Shown here: piece after piece, positions 25,232 through 34,732 of the stretch | Numbering within the stretch: the stretch's first letter is position 1 | How the letters are laid out: each line of letters opens with the position of its first letter | Assembly: GCF_011043775.1 (NCBI RefSeq) | Contig: NZ_JAAKXY010000003.1 | Span: 310,001-374,000 of the forward strand | Length of the DNA: 64,000 nt | Source of the DNA: Natronolimnobius sp. AArcel1 | GTDB taxonomy: Archaea > Halobacteriota > Halobacteria > Halobacteriales > Natrialbaceae | Direction of reading: 5' to 3' | The notes under the pieces: generated by a model | Database searches by the model: none | What the model saw: only the letters and a program-made list of their open reading frames with translations | What the model was told of the DNA's origin: nothing | Translations under genes and position numbers: made by a program

Positions 25232-27700
25232 TTAGTCTTTGAGCAACGGCCTCGAGGAGTTGGTGACGACGAGGAGGCTGCTTAGACCCATAGCGATGGC
25301 GGCAAAGAGCGGGTTTAGCAGGCCGGTTACGGCCAGCGGGATTGCGATTCCGTTGTAACAGAACGCCCAGCCGATGTTTCCTTTGACACGGCGATCCGTC
25401 GCTCGTGCGAGGTCGAACACCGTTTCGACTGACGAGAGGTCGTCGTCGACGAGCGCGACATCGGCTGCATCAGCAGCCATTGCAGTCCCACCGCCAAGTG
25501 AGATACCGAGGTCTGCGGCCGCAAGCGCCGGTGCGTCGTTCGTCCCGTCACCCACCATCACCGTCTGGCCAGTTTGCTTGAGTCGCTCGACGGTTTCGGC
25601 TTTCCCTTCCGGTGGAACGCCCGCAAACACCTGCGAAACGGCGTCGTGCTCACGGAATCGATCGGCTGCGTTCGCGTCATCACCAGTCAGGACAACGAGT
25701 TCGGCATCTGCTGCGATTGCAGAAAGCGTCTCTCCCCAGCCATCGCGCAGTTCGTCGCCGACGACGATCACACCTGTTGCAGTTCCGTTGCGGCCGACCG
25801 CAACCGGAACCCGTCCCGTCTCACGGTGGTCATCAATCTGCGTTGTGAGTGCGTCCGAAACCTGCCAGCCAAGCGATCGAAACAGATCTGGATGGCCGAC
25901 GATGACCTCGTCACCGTCAACAGTGCCCGAAACGCCGTGCCGGTGACTCTCGAACGCCTCGAGGCGGTCGTTGTCGGCCGTTCCGTCACTGTCTTCGTCG
26001 CTTGGCTTTGCTCGCGTGGGTGCTGGTTCGACCGTGCCGCCATCGGCAGCCGGCTGTTCGCCATGGCCACGTGCTGCAATCGCCTCGCCGATGGGATGTG
26101 CAGATCGGCGCTCGAGCACCGCTGCCTGCTCGAGCAACTCGTCGTCGCAGTCGGTCTCGAGAACAGTCATCTCGCCGGTCGTCAGCGTCCCGGTCTTGTC
26201 GAAAACGACCGTGTCCGCGTTTCGAATGCGCTCGAAAACGGTGTCGTCAAAGACGACAATCGAGTGCTCGAGGGCGTCGCGGATGCCAGCGGCGACGGCG
26301 AGCGGGGTCGCAAGCCCGAGCGCGCAGGGACAGGAGACGATTAAGACCGTGAGCCCGATCAGCAGTGCATCGTCGATGCTCGTCCCAAGAACGAGGTTGA
26401 GCGTCGTGACGACGACCGCGAGGACGAGCACGAGCGGGACGAAGATTGTCGCGAGTTTGTCCGCGAGCTTCTGGATACCGTGGGTGCCGCTCTGGAGGTC
26501 CCAGACGAGTTCGGTGATCCGGTCGAGACTGCTCGTCGCGTCCTCGCCGACCCGAATCGTCACTGCGCCGTCGGCCACCATCGAGCCGCCGACGACAACG
26601 TCCTCACGGCCTTTCGTCACGGGCAGCGACTCGCCGGTGATGACCGCCTCGTCGACTGCGGCCTCGCCATCGACCACCGTACCGTCGACGGGGATTCGCT
26701 CGCCGGTTCGAACGAGCACCTGGTCGCCAGCCGCGAGTTCCTCGAGTGCGACCTCTTCGTGTGTCCCATCCTCGCCGATGCGGCGAGCGTCGTCAACCTG
26801 TACGCTCGTCAGGTCCGAGAGGCGTTCGGTCGCCTCGCGTTTGAGCGTAGATTCGTAGTAGCTGCCGACGGAGACGATGACGATGATTGCGACGGTTACG
26901 TCGTAGTAGATGTGCGGGCCATCGACCGCAATCGAGAGCGTGCTGTAGACCCACGCGCTGACGGCTGCGATCGCGACGAGCAGGTCCATATTCGGCGAGC
27001 GCGTCTTGATCCCGACGTACGCCCCCTGCAGAATCGGCTTGCCGGTGACAGCGAGGATGATCGTCGTCAGCGCCCCGATCATCAGGTAAAACGGCGTCGC
27101 CAGTTCGCTCGCAAGCGTCGCCTCGAAGAACTCGAGCGTTCGCTCGTCGTAGAACCACGCCCCGAAGTATGTCGGGTAGATGATCACGAGGTACTGCAAC
27201 ATGACCATCATCCCCATCAGGACGCCAACCGCGATTCGAGCCATCTCCCAGTCGTCTGCCTGCCGGCGACTGAACGCGTCGTCGCGGTCGTAGGCGCTGT
27301 AGCCGAGTTGACTGATCGTCTCCTCGAGGTCGGCCTGGGAAACCGCGTCGCCATTGTGGTCGATCCGCACCGTTTCGGTGACGTAACTCGCACTCGCCGC
27401 GCTGACACCGTCGGTTTCGGTTGCGACCGACTCGATGAACGCCTCGCAGGTCGCACAGTACATCCCGTCGACCTCGAGATAGGTCGTCTCGTGGTCGGAT
27501 GGAATCTCGGGATCGTCGGCGTCATCCTCGCGGGCGCGACGGACAGCATCCGCGTCGACATCGACCTCGACATCTCCGAGTGCGTCGTAGACGTCTCGGC
27601 AGCCGACACAGCAAAATCGGTTGCCGTCTGCGGTGACGTCGCTGCCCTCGACGGGGAGGTCACAGAGCGTACACTGTTCGTCAACGTGATCGGCAGTCAT
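25232..27700 (-). CDS. copA: Heavy-metal (copper) translocating P1B-type ATPase
   Basis: The 822-residue pump has two N-terminal metal-binding modules. The first is a cysteine cluster, Cys10-x2-Cys13 and Cys30-Cys31-x2-Cys34. The second is an HMA domain with 'MYCATC' (Cys82, Cys85). The core has TGES at 355-358, the membrane copper site CPC at 457-459, the phosphorylated Asp501 in 'DKTGTLT' and the hinge 'GDGTNDAP'. The extra Cys cluster and overall build match the CopA2/FixI/CcoI subgroup, which supplies copper to haem-copper oxidases rather than only detoxifying. The preceding gene encodes a SafE-like protein 29 bp upstream, so the two are probably cotranscribed. Confidence 0.94.
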   Translation of the reverse strand: MTADHVDEQCTLCDLPVEGSDVTADGNRFCCVGCRDVYDALGDVEVDVDADAVRRAREDDADDPEIPSDHETTYLEVDGMYCATCEAFIESVATETDGVSAASASYVTETVRIDHNGDAVSQADLEETISQLGYSAYDRDDAFSRRQADDWEMARIAVGVLMGMMVMLQYLVIIYPTYFGAWFYDERTLEFFEATLASELATPFYLMIGALTTIILAVTGKPILQGAYVGIKTRSPNMDLLVAIAAVSAWVYSTLSIAVDGPHIYYDVTVAIIVIVSVGSYYESTLKREATERLSDLTSVQVDDARRIGEDGTHEEVALEELAAGDQVLVRTGERIPVDGTVVDGEAAVDEAVITGESLPVTKGREDVVVGGSMVADGAVTIRVGEDATSSLDRITELVWDLQSGTHGIQKLADKLATIFVPLVLVLAVVVTTLNLVLGTSIDDALLIGLTVLIVSCPCALGLATPLAVAAGIRDALEHSIVVFDDTVFERIRNADTVVFDKTGTLTTGEMTVLETDCDDELLEQAAVLERRSAHPIGEAIAARGHGEQPAADGGTVEPAPTRAKPSDEDSDGTADNDRLEAFESHRHGVSGTVDGDEVIVGHPDLFRSLGWQVSDALTTQIDDHRETGRVPVAVGRNGTATGVIVVGDELRDGWGETLSAIAADAELVVLTGDDANAADRFREHDAVSQVFAGVPPEGKAETVERLKQTGQTVMVGDGTNDAPALAAADLGISLGGGTAMAADAADVALVDDDLSSVETVFDLARATDRRVKGNIGWAFCYNGIAIPLAVTGLLNPLFAAIAMGLSSLLVVTNSSRPLLKD

Positions 27701-27729
27701 CGGTGTGCGTGTGCGATAGCGCGCATAGT

Positions 27730-28569
27730 TCAGTGATGATCATGGCCGCCTGCGTCGATACCAGGAACGTCGATGCCGTCGTAGAACGGCAGTTCGGGAT
27801 GTGGGACGGGAATACCGAGACTCATCAATCCGTGTGCGAACAGGACGTACCCCAGAACAATAAACGCCACACCGAGCAGTCGGTGAACCCGACGCCGGTG
27901 GGCGATATCGACGCTCTCGATGAGCGTTCCGTAGGCGAAGACCGCTGGAATCGTCCCGACACCGAGTGCAGCCAGCGCAAGCGCGCCGCTCGTCGGCGAC
28001 CCAGTCGTGAACGCGTACAAAAACGCCGGGTACAGGATCGGACAGGGCAACAGACCGTGGAGTGCGCCAAGGCCGATAATCCCCGGACCGTTCGCAAACC
28101 GGTCGACATGGCTCGTTAGTACGCCGACAACGCGCTCGAGGCCGGGGATGTGCAAGCCGCCCGTCGTTCGCCCGAGCAGGTAGTAGATGCCGGTGATGAT
28201 GATAAATCCTCCAATCAGGAGCCCAGCACCGCCGCGGACAAGATCCGCAATCGACGTGAGTTCCGCTGTCGAGACGAACACCAGACCACCGAGCGCACCG
28301 AAGGCAGCCCCCAACAGTGTGTAACTCGCCGTGCGCCCGAGATTAAAGAGTGCGTGCTGGCGAACTTCGTACATCGACAAATGACTCCCGCGTCCGCTCG
28401 AGCGCGCCGTCTGTGTCCCTCCGTCAGTCTTGGTCCCTCGCTCCTCCGCCATACGTCCCGCATACACCGTGACGAGCGGCCCACACATTCCAATACAGTG
28501 GGCTCCGCCGAGGAGCCCGATGACGAAAAACAGCACTAGATCAATGCCGAGGAATGTAAGTGGGTCCAT
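27730..28569 (-). CDS. SafE/DsbD-like membrane protein for copper or cytochrome oxidase assembly
   Basis: The 279-residue protein has about six spans. It carries two paired motifs of the sulfite exporter TauE/SafE - DsbD_2 type: 'GGAHCIGMCGPL' (about residues 21-32) and 'GALHGLLPCPILYP' (about 168-181). Cysteines and histidines in these motifs could carry copper or electrons. A charged loop (about residues 42-66) sits after the first motif, and the C-terminus ends 'GGHDHH'. In bacteria such proteins (CcoS/CcoI neighbourhood) help load copper into cbb3 oxidase. The tight spacing with the copper ATPase supports that reading; the cargo is inferred. Confidence 0.85.
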   Translation of the reverse strand: MDPLTFLGIDLVLFFVIGLLGGAHCIGMCGPLVTVYAGRMAEERGTKTDGGTQTARSSGRGSHLSMYEVRQHALFNLGRTASYTLLGAAFGALGGLVFVSTAELTSIADLVRGGAGLLIGGFIIITGIYYLLGRTTGGLHIPGLERVVGVLTSHVDRFANGPGIIGLGALHGLLPCPILYPAFLYAFTTGSPTSGALALAALGVGTIPAVFAYGTLIESVDIAHRRRVHRLLGVAFIVLGYVLFAHGLMSLGIPVPHPELPFYDGIDVPGIDAGGHDHH

Positions 28570-28765
28570 CTGTCTCTCGAGTAGTGATTCCGGGTAGTTC
28601 GACGTTCGGGTTCACCTCTCGAATCCCGACCGCAACCCGTACGTACTCGCGCTAGCCGCTCGAGCACGTAATCGGTTTCGCCTCGAGTGTCACTGATTGC
28701 CTGTCGCTGCTCGAAAAATTCGCTCGGAATCAGGGTTTTTGCTTCCCACTCAAAAACCGCGACCG

Positions 28766-30103
28766 TTACTCCACGTACCGATACTTGCGCTCGCCCATGC
28801 GGCCCCAGCCATCGAAGACAAACTCCTCCTCAGGCGTTGTGAACTCCTCGACATCGACGTCCATCTCGTGGTTGTGCGCGTCGTGAATCTCCTCGTAATC
28901 CGCCCACGACATGTCGTATCGGTTGGCGAGTTGCTCGTCGACGTTCAGCGCCTCGAGTTCGTCTTCCCAACCGTCTTGGACAATTTCGGCGTGAATCTCA
29001 GCCTGTGCGCCGCTGCCGTAGGAGCCAACGAGCAACTGCTGGTCGGTCATATCGCGGCCCTGCTCGAGGGCAGTCTTGAGCGCGCTGACACGGGCGATAT
29101 GAACCGATCCCGTGTACCAGTTGCCGACTTCGCGGGAGAGCGTCAGCGTCGGGTCGATTGTCTCCGCGTACCACTCCTGATAGCGATCCGTCTCTTTGAG
29201 CGCGTCCATGTACTCGCGAACGGCATCGTGGAACGCCTCCTCGTCATCGAACGCCTCTCTGCGGGGCTGGCGGCCGATTTCCTCGGCGAGTTCCTCCTCA
29301 ATGGACGTATCGCGCGTGATGTGCCGGTATGCAAGCATTGCTGCCTTCCGTACCATGCCCGGGAACGGCGTGTGGAACGGCGCGAACGAGACATCCTCGG
29401 GATGTACGTCACCGGCAACGCTCTCGTAATCCTCGAGTGCCTCGCGCATACGGGCGAGATACACCTGCACCGAACGCTTTCCGTCGACCGAAGGGAACTG
29501 CTGGTTCGGCTTGAGGAAGTCCGTTTCGTCAGCCGAGCCATAGCCCTGGTGCGTCGAAAGCTCAACCAGATCCGGATCTTCGTCGATGAGCATTGCGACC
29601 GCTCCAGCGCCCTGCGTTGCCTCGCCGGCGTCACCGCGAGCATAGAGTGCGGTGTCAGTTGCGATCACGAGCGCGCCGCGACCGCGGTTGCGACCCGCGC
29701 GAATCCAGTTGTACGCATCGTCCAGGCTCTGGGTCCCCGCGATACAGGCGAACTTACGCTCGCCCTTGTTCGCGTGATGGAAGTCACCGTCGTACACCGA
29801 CTCGAGGCAGCCTGCGACGTACGTCGAAACCGGTTTCGAGTTGTCGAAGGAACTCTCAGTCGCGACGTCGATGCGACCGATGTCGTCGGGCTCGAGTCCC
29901 TTTCGTTCCATCAATCGATGGGCGGCGTTGGCCCCCATCGTGACGATGTCTTCGTAGCTGTCGGGGAACGAACTCGCGTTGAGACCGAGGCCCTTAGTAT
30001 ACTTTGCGGGATCTTCGCCTTTCTCCGGGGCGAACGTGCCGGGAAGATCCATCTTGAGGTTCCCAGTCCAGATTTCGATCGCGTCGATACCGACTGCAGT
30101 CAT
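28766..30103 (-). CDS. mvaS: Hydroxymethylglutaryl-CoA synthase
   Basis: The 445-residue enzyme condenses acetyl-CoA with acetoacetyl-CoA to HMG-CoA, the entry to the mevalonate pathway for archaeal lipids. Glu83 in 'ATESSFDNSKP', the acyl-carrying Cys120 in 'RKFACIAG' and the 'FHTPFPGMVRKA' histidine segment (about residues 242-253) form the catalytic triad. It is longer than the roughly 350-residue archaeal form and resembles the eukaryotic/bacterial type seen in haloarchaea. It stands alone; mevalonate kinase is about 33 kb away in the window. Confidence 0.95.
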   Translation of the reverse strand: MTAVGIDAIEIWTGNLKMDLPGTFAPEKGEDPAKYTKGLGLNASSFPDSYEDIVTMGANAAHRLMERKGLEPDDIGRIDVATESSFDNSKPVSTYVAGCLESVYDGDFHHANKGERKFACIAGTQSLDDAYNWIRAGRNRGRGALVIATDTALYARGDAGEATQGAGAVAMLIDEDPDLVELSTHQGYGSADETDFLKPNQQFPSVDGKRSVQVYLARMREALEDYESVAGDVHPEDVSFAPFHTPFPGMVRKAAMLAYRHITRDTSIEEELAEEIGRQPRREAFDDEEAFHDAVREYMDALKETDRYQEWYAETIDPTLTLSREVGNWYTGSVHIARVSALKTALEQGRDMTDQQLLVGSYGSGAQAEIHAEIVQDGWEDELEALNVDEQLANRYDMSWADYEEIHDAHNHEMDVDVEEFTTPEEEFVFDGWGRMGERKYRYVE

Positions 30104-30176
30104 ACCAACCCAATATCGGGGAAGCCATATGGTAGTGTCGTTCGTGGTTTCGACAATTGTCTACCTTTGTCGATCT

Positions 30177-30209
30177 CGATACTGTGACTTTGATATCAAA
30201 TGAGTATCG
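30177..30209. repeat. Nested inverted repeats downstream of the surface-protein gene
   Basis: CGATACT (30177-30183) and AGTATCG (30203-30209) are perfect complements and enclose the perfect 12-bp palindrome TTTGATATCAAA (30189-30200). The element lies 9 bp after the stop of the large surface-protein gene and about 75 bp upstream of the mvaS start. It could be a terminator for the former or an operator for the latter. Confidence 0.4.
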
Positions 30210-30217
30210 TATAGAGA

Positions 30218-32572
30218 CTATCCTGGGCCAGCTCCAGCACCAGGTGGAATGATTTCGAACGTCGTCGTTGTTTCATCCCCGGTATCCGTTCGTCTTACGC
30301 CGACATCATATGGTCCACCTTCACGGTCGGTTCCCTCAAGCGTAATTGAGATTTCGACCCCCTCGCCGGCGTAACTGTTTTGACCTGCCTGGTAGACGAT
30401 CTCATCTCCCTCCCGCCAGACTTCTCCGGAACCCTGTTCAAGCGACACATCCCAGCCATAGGTCACGCCATCGCCGTTGGGCTCACTGATGTCGAATAGC
30501 ACTCGCTCATTTGGCTCGATCTGTGACCCAGGAGTAAATGTAAACGTTTGTTGCTCCGTTCCAGGGCCAGCATTACCGTCAACATCGGAGGCACCGACAG
30601 AGACGAACGGATCATCAGCACCCTCTTCACCATCTATCTCAAAGTCAGTTATCGCTGTTTCATCGGTATCTGTTCGCGTGAACGCCACATCATAGGGTCC
30701 ACCTGTGCCATCGGTTGCATAGCTTCCAACACTGAGTTCGATTATCTCTCCTGCTTCATAACTGTCATCGATCTGATATACGAGCGTTTCTCCGCTATTC
30801 CAGAGTTGACCACTTCCACGCTCAATTCGGTAGTCGCCACCGAACGTGTCTGTATAGTCGACACCGCCATCGTTCGGATTACTGAGATCAATGACAACAT
30901 CTTCCCACGCTTCCGGCCCCTCATCAAGTGCAAACTGGATCGTTTGTCGCTCCTCACTTGGTTGAACAAACCCATTAACGTCACTTATGTATACGAGGTC
31001 AAAACCTGGAACCTCTGCTTCATTGACTCGTACTTCGACAGTATCGCTGTCCTCATCACTCGAGACCGTTGCCGCTCTCTCCCCAGTATCCACCTGTTCG
31101 GTTTGCCACGTAAGAGTGACCTCCGCAGACTCACCGGGCTCGAGTTCGAGTGTTTCGTATTCGGCAACGTTCTGACCATCGACATCGAGGACAATATCCT
31201 GTGTTCCCGCTTCACCACCATCATTTTGAACGTTAGTAGTGAACTCAGCGTCTTCGCCTGCTGTCACGTCGTCGTCGTACTCGTCAATTGAGACCGAGAA
31301 AGATGGCTCGTCTTCGGGTGGATCTCTCACTTCAATACTCGTGTTCGCAGTGTCACCAAGACTGCTCACCCGCCCAGACGCGTCCTGTCCCCACACTGTA
31401 AGGGTATGTTCACCAGTCTCCCATTCGTCGGTGTCGATCTCCGTCGTTATCTCGTCCTCGAGATTGACATTCTCCAAACTCTCGGGATCACCATCAATAT
31501 CTAAGGTCCCTGTGTTCTCCCCATCTGGTCCATCGCTTTCCCACTGACCACCAACAATAGGTGTTCCACTTCGAAAGTGGCTCTCAGTACCGATGGAGGT
31601 CGCTGTACCACTAAGTGTAAACTCATTTCCTTGGGTCACTTCAGCGGGTGCATCAGCAGTTGTGACCAACGGACCCTGTACTGGATCGCTTTCCCCTCCT
31701 GATCCTCCACCCTCGCCAGATTCACTGGAGTCGTCACCTGAGAATCGATCATCACGCTCACCACCATCACCGACTCCAACCTTTGCGACGGAGAGGTCAA
31801 ACGTTTGTTCGTCATCGAGTTCAATCGTAACGCTATCGTCGGTTGCGTCCGTGACTCTGGCATACTCTTCGCTATCATCGTCGAACGATGTTCCAACCGA
31901 GTCGTTCCACCGGTCAGGTGAGTTTGTTGGAATTGTAATTGTTGCACCGTCGCTCTCGAGCGTCGAGTCTCCGGGGCCACCAAGCCGTTCTACGTCGACG
32001 GATACTGTTCGCTGATCGGTCCGTGACAGGTTGCCGTCGATGACGAAGAGAGTAAGCTGATCGTCACGAATGAGGTGTTGTTCTTCAAGTGTGACGTTTG
32101 CATGGCCAAATTCGTTGTATAGAAGTGTATGTTCAATGTTCGTCTTCGGTGCATCTTGGTATTCGTTATAATGTGGGTCGTACTGGATGAACTTTGTATC
32201 AAGTGACTCTTCAAGAAGGCCGTCAATAATTGGGTCACCAATATCCGCATTCTCTATCGTTATCGGCGTTTCCGGCTCGACCGTTCGGACTGTCCCAGTT
32301 GGATCTGACGGATTAACGGCCATTGTTCGCGTATCATACTGTGCGCCGAGTGTAATCGGTACACCCTGAGAACTCTCGTGATCAGTGTCTCGCATCGCAT
32401 CACGGAGTTCGACCATCTCTCCAGTGACACGTTCGTTATGATTATACTCAACCTCGGCATTTTGATCAGGAACGACATTAATCTGATACAGCGCTAGCGC
32501 AGAAAATAAAATAGCGAGCAGTAACACTGCCCCAATCTGGACCGTCACGGCCCGGTCGTCCCCACGACGCAT
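30218..32572 (-). CDS. Large surface protein with pilin-like N-terminus and duplicated C-terminal domains
   Basis: The 784-residue protein starts with a short charged head ('RRGDDRAV') and one hydrophobic stretch (residues 9-30, 'VTVQIGAVLLLAIL'). This looks like an archaeal type IV pilin or secretion-anchor N-terminus, with the remainder outside the cell. A CARDB-like domain is seen at about residues 415-520 ('DDVTAGEDAEFTTNVQNDGGEAGTQ' region). Two about 110-residue repeats follow to the end, each with 'GGPYDV', 'RTDT' and a terminal 'FEI'. The middle is Ser/Gly/Asp-rich. Codons are less G+C-rich than in the neighbours. No pilus or secretion genes are adjacent. An adhesive or structural surface role is inferred. 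Confidence 0.75.
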   Translation of the reverse strand: MRRGDDRAVTVQIGAVLLLAILFSALALYQINVVPDQNAEVEYNHNERVTGEMVELRDAMRDTDHESSQGVPITLGAQYDTRTMAVNPSDPTGTVRTVEPETPITIENADIGDPIIDGLLEESLDTKFIQYDPHYNEYQDAPKTNIEHTLLYNEFGHANVTLEEQHLIRDDQLTLFVIDGNLSRTDQRTVSVDVERLGGPGDSTLESDGATITIPTNSPDRWNDSVGTSFDDDSEEYARVTDATDDSVTIELDDEQTFDLSVAKVGVGDGGERDDRFSGDDSSESGEGGGSGGESDPVQGPLVTTADAPAEVTQGNEFTLSGTATSIGTESHFRSGTPIVGGQWESDGPDGENTGTLDIDGDPESLENVNLEDEITTEIDTDEWETGEHTLTVWGQDASGRVSSLGDTANTSIEVRDPPEDEPSFSVSIDEYDDDVTAGEDAEFTTNVQNDGGEAGTQDIVLDVDGQNVAEYETLELEPGESAEVTLTWQTEQVDTGERAATVSSDEDSDTVEVRVNEAEVPGFDLVYISDVNGFVQPSEERQTIQFALDEGPEAWEDVVIDLSNPNDGGVDYTDTFGGDYRIERGSGQLWNSGETLVYQIDDSYEAGEIIELSVGSYATDGTGGPYDVAFTRTDTDETAITDFEIDGEEGADDPFVSVGASDVDGNAGPGTEQQTFTFTPGSQIEPNERVLFDISEPNGDGVTYGWDVSLEQGSGEVWREGDEIVYQAGQNSYAGEGVEISITLEGTDREGGPYDVGVRRTDTGDETTTTFEIIPPGAGAGPG

Positions 32573-32684
32573 TCTAAAACAGGATAGTCGTCGCTACGTA
32601 TACGTCTGTCGGCTTTTAGATATGTTCAACTACTCGAGCGATGAATTGAAAACGAGTCCTTCCGGTGACAGCACGCCGTGGCCG

Positions 32685-33266
32685 TTATTCGTCGTCTTCT
32701 TCGACGACTTCGGGGTCGCTCATTGCGCTTTGGAGACTGTCGAGGCCGTTGATCCATTCGGTGACGAGGCCGTACTCTAAGTCTTCAGCGACCTGCATGT
32801 CGAGTTTGTCGCCGTCGACGATGAGGGTGCCGGCCTGTGCGGCGTAACCGAGTGCGGCATCGAGGTCTTCTTCGGCTTCGGCGTCTGCGGCAGCAGCGAG
32901 GTAGTCGCCGACGGTACCTTCGTCGGCGGGGCCGGTGGCGATGTACTCTTCTGCGGCGAAAAAGACACAGACGAGGCTGGTCTGGACGCCGTCGACGAGG
33001 ATCAGTTTCTCCTCGTCTTCGATATCGACTTCGCTGAGGACGATTCCGCGAACGTCTTCGATCTCTGCGAGCGCTTCCTCCTGGTCGATATCCCCGTCGT
33101 CGTAGGCGGCGACGATCTTGGCGATCGCAATTGCCGTATCGTCCTGGAGATTCAACAGCAGCCGCGCCGATGACTCGTCTTCCGGATCGATCTCTTCGTC
33201 TTTGATGCGGTCGATCCAGTTCTGCCAGCGTTCCTCCGAGTAGAACTCGGTCGGGGGATTGCTCAT
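32685..33266 (-). CDS. DUF2150-type acidic protein
   Basis: The 193-residue protein is strongly acidic and helical, with 'FYSEERWQNWIDRIKDEE' near the start (residues 8-25) and 'EYGLVTEWINGLDSLQSAM' near the end. This pattern is known to me as the haloarchaeal DUF2150 family, whose function is unknown. It has no signal sequence or membrane span and stands alone on the minus strand. A TTTCAA box near 33290 may serve as its TATA element. Confidence 0.75.
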   Translation of the reverse strand: MSNPPTEFYSEERWQNWIDRIKDEEIDPEDESSARLLLNLQDDTAIAIAKIVAAYDDGDIDQEEALAEIEDVRGIVLSEVDIEDEEKLILVDGVQTSLVCVFFAAEEYIATGPADEGTVGDYLAAAADAEAEEDLDAALGYAAQAGTLIVDGDKLDMQVAEDLEYGLVTEWINGLDSLQSAMSDPEVVEEDDE

Positions 33267-33428
33267 ACAGACACCTACACCGGCCGCTTGAAATGCCTTT
33301 CTCTACACTAGCCGCCTCGACAGACAGTCTCGCACAGCGATTGAACGGTGGTGCGGTGCCGTATTACACTGCCTCAAGACTCGAGGAGGGGAATATCTCG
33401 TGGACCGCCACTCGGAAACAGTGCCTGT

Positions 33429-34280
33429 TCACTCGCGCTCGAGCGTGGCCACAGTATCGATCCCATACACGTGCTGGGGCGTCTCGACGTGGGCGTTCCG
33501 GACGGCGTCCTCGTAGCCCTCCTCGAGCAACCACCGAACGCGGCGCGGGACGGTCTTTGGGCCGAGGACGGCACCGGGTCGGCCGGGATCGTCGACGTAG
33601 TCGGTTTCCATCAGGAAGGGGTCGCCGCGCTCGGCCGCGCGCTCGAGGCGGTCTTTCTCGCTCATGACGCTTGGAGTAGGTCCCTCGAGTCGGCCTTCGG
33701 CGTAGTGTTTGACGACCTGGTGGCGCTCCATGCCGGCGTCTTCGGCCCAGTCGGCGACCGCGGTGAGGTCCTCGGTGGCCTCTGTATGAAGTTGGACCGC
33801 ACAGCCGAGGTCGCCGCCGTGGTCGAACGCGTGGCGCATGACGGCGTTCGAAGCGTCCCAGACGGCGTCGGAGACATCGTAGTGCGGGCGGCCAGATTTT
33901 AACGCGAGCGCGTCGCCGTCAGCGACGTACTCGGCAGCGAGGTCGATTCCGCCCTGCATGATTTCGCGGGCCTCCTCGGGGCTGTAGCCGCGCTCGTCGA
34001 CCAATCGCGAAATCAGGCCCGGATGAACGCCGAGGACGGGCCAGGCGCGCCCTGGAAGTTCCGCCGAGGCCTCGTCGACAATCTCGAGGGTACGCTCGAA
34101 GACGGGCCGAAAGTCTTCGCCGGCGTCGGCGTCGACCTCGAGGTGCCAGGAGGGTTTGTTGACGACGAGGAGGTGAGTGCCGCCAAGCCGCGCGAAGTCT
34201 TTGACAGCGTCGATGCCGCGGTGATTGTCCGGGTCGAGATGCAGATGATTGTCCAGAACGGGTGTGTCGGCCTCGAGCAT
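33429..34280 (-). CDS. TatD-type metal-dependent hydrolase
   Basis: The 283-residue protein is a TIM-barrel amidohydrolase of the TatD-related COG1099 type. The N-terminal metal motif is 'DNHLHLD' with His12 and His14; further ligands are in 'GVHPGLI', 'VQLHTEA' and 'METDYVDDP'. Relatives act on nucleic acids or small esters; the substrate is unknown. An in-frame ATG at 34391 would add 37 residues before the barrel. It is rejected because the metal motif would then be misplaced and a TTTTCA box lies 28 nt from 34280. It is divergent from the cdc48 operon. Confidence 0.85.
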   Translation of the reverse strand: MLEADTPVLDNHLHLDPDNHRGIDAVKDFARLGGTHLLVVNKPSWHLEVDADAGEDFRPVFERTLEIVDEASAELPGRAWPVLGVHPGLISRLVDERGYSPEEAREIMQGGIDLAAEYVADGDALALKSGRPHYDVSDAVWDASNAVMRHAFDHGGDLGCAVQLHTEATEDLTAVADWAEDAGMERHQVVKHYAEGRLEGPTPSVMSEKDRLERAAERGDPFLMETDYVDDPGRPGAVLGPKTVPRRVRWLLEEGYEDAVRNAHVETPQHVYGIDTVATLERE

Positions 34281-34444
34281 ACGCAGGTGTGGGTGCGCGC
34301 GGCGTGAAAAGCCACCGTCTTCGAGCGTGATTTCTGTCCGGTGGCCATCCCAGTCTATGGCTAACCAGCCAGGATGCACTGTGAACCGCAAACAGCGGGT
34401 TTCTACGCTACCCCGCCTACGTCATGCGATTTTCTGGCAGAAGA

Positions 34445-34453
34445 TTTTTATAG
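34445..34453 (+). promoter_or_regulatory. TATA box of the small protein-cdc48 operon
   Basis: TTTTTATAG is centred about 35 nt upstream of the ATG at 34484, predicting a start site near 34475 and a leader of about nine bases. Confidence 0.5.
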
Positions 34454-34483
34454 TAGCGCAGCTTACCTTGAGTTAGTTGAACC

Positions 34484-34732
34484 ATGACTCTCGAGCAATT
34501 CACTCGGAACGGCGGGCAGATTGCCCGGCGCTACGACTACGGTGATGGGACGGTGCTGGCGGTCGACTTCGGCACGTCTGCTGTTGATACCTCGGTCGAT
34601 CTGGCCGACGGCACCATTATCGTGGTCGCTGACGACGAACAGTACGAGTTCGAACTCCCCGACGGTGCAGACGACGCGCACACGTTTATGAAAAACGGCG
34701 TCCTCACTGTCGAACTGGAGGGCGATCTATGA
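34484..34732 (+). CDS. Small beta-rich protein coupled to Cdc48
   Basis: The 82-residue protein is acidic and beta-strand-like ('[37 protein letters not shown]', positions 27-63), ending in '[11 protein letters not shown]'. This ending resembles the terminal strands of Hsp20/alpha-crystallin domains ('NGVLTV'), and the protein may be a reduced form of that fold. Its stop overlaps the cdc48 start by 4 bp, indicating translational coupling and probably a functional link, such as substrate delivery or adaptor. No enzymatic motif is present. I recognise it only as a conserved companion of haloarchaeal Cdc48. Confidence 0.75.
   Translation: MTLEQFTRNGGQIARRYDYGDGTVLAVDFGTSAVDTSVDLADGTIIVVADDEQYEFELPDGADDAHTFMKNGVLTVELEGDL

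Noticed and set aside
26480..27736. 418-codon frame opposite the copper ATPase
   Set aside because: Antisense shadow; all functional motifs are on the minus strand.
28697..30187. 496-codon frame opposite HMG-CoA synthase
   Set aside because: It is slightly longer than the real gene, but the catalytic residues of HMG-CoA synthase are on the minus strand and this frame has no recognisable domain.
34281..34391. 37-residue extension of the TatD-type hydrolase
   Set aside because: A TATA-like box lies inside it and the metal-binding His motif belongs close to the N-terminus.
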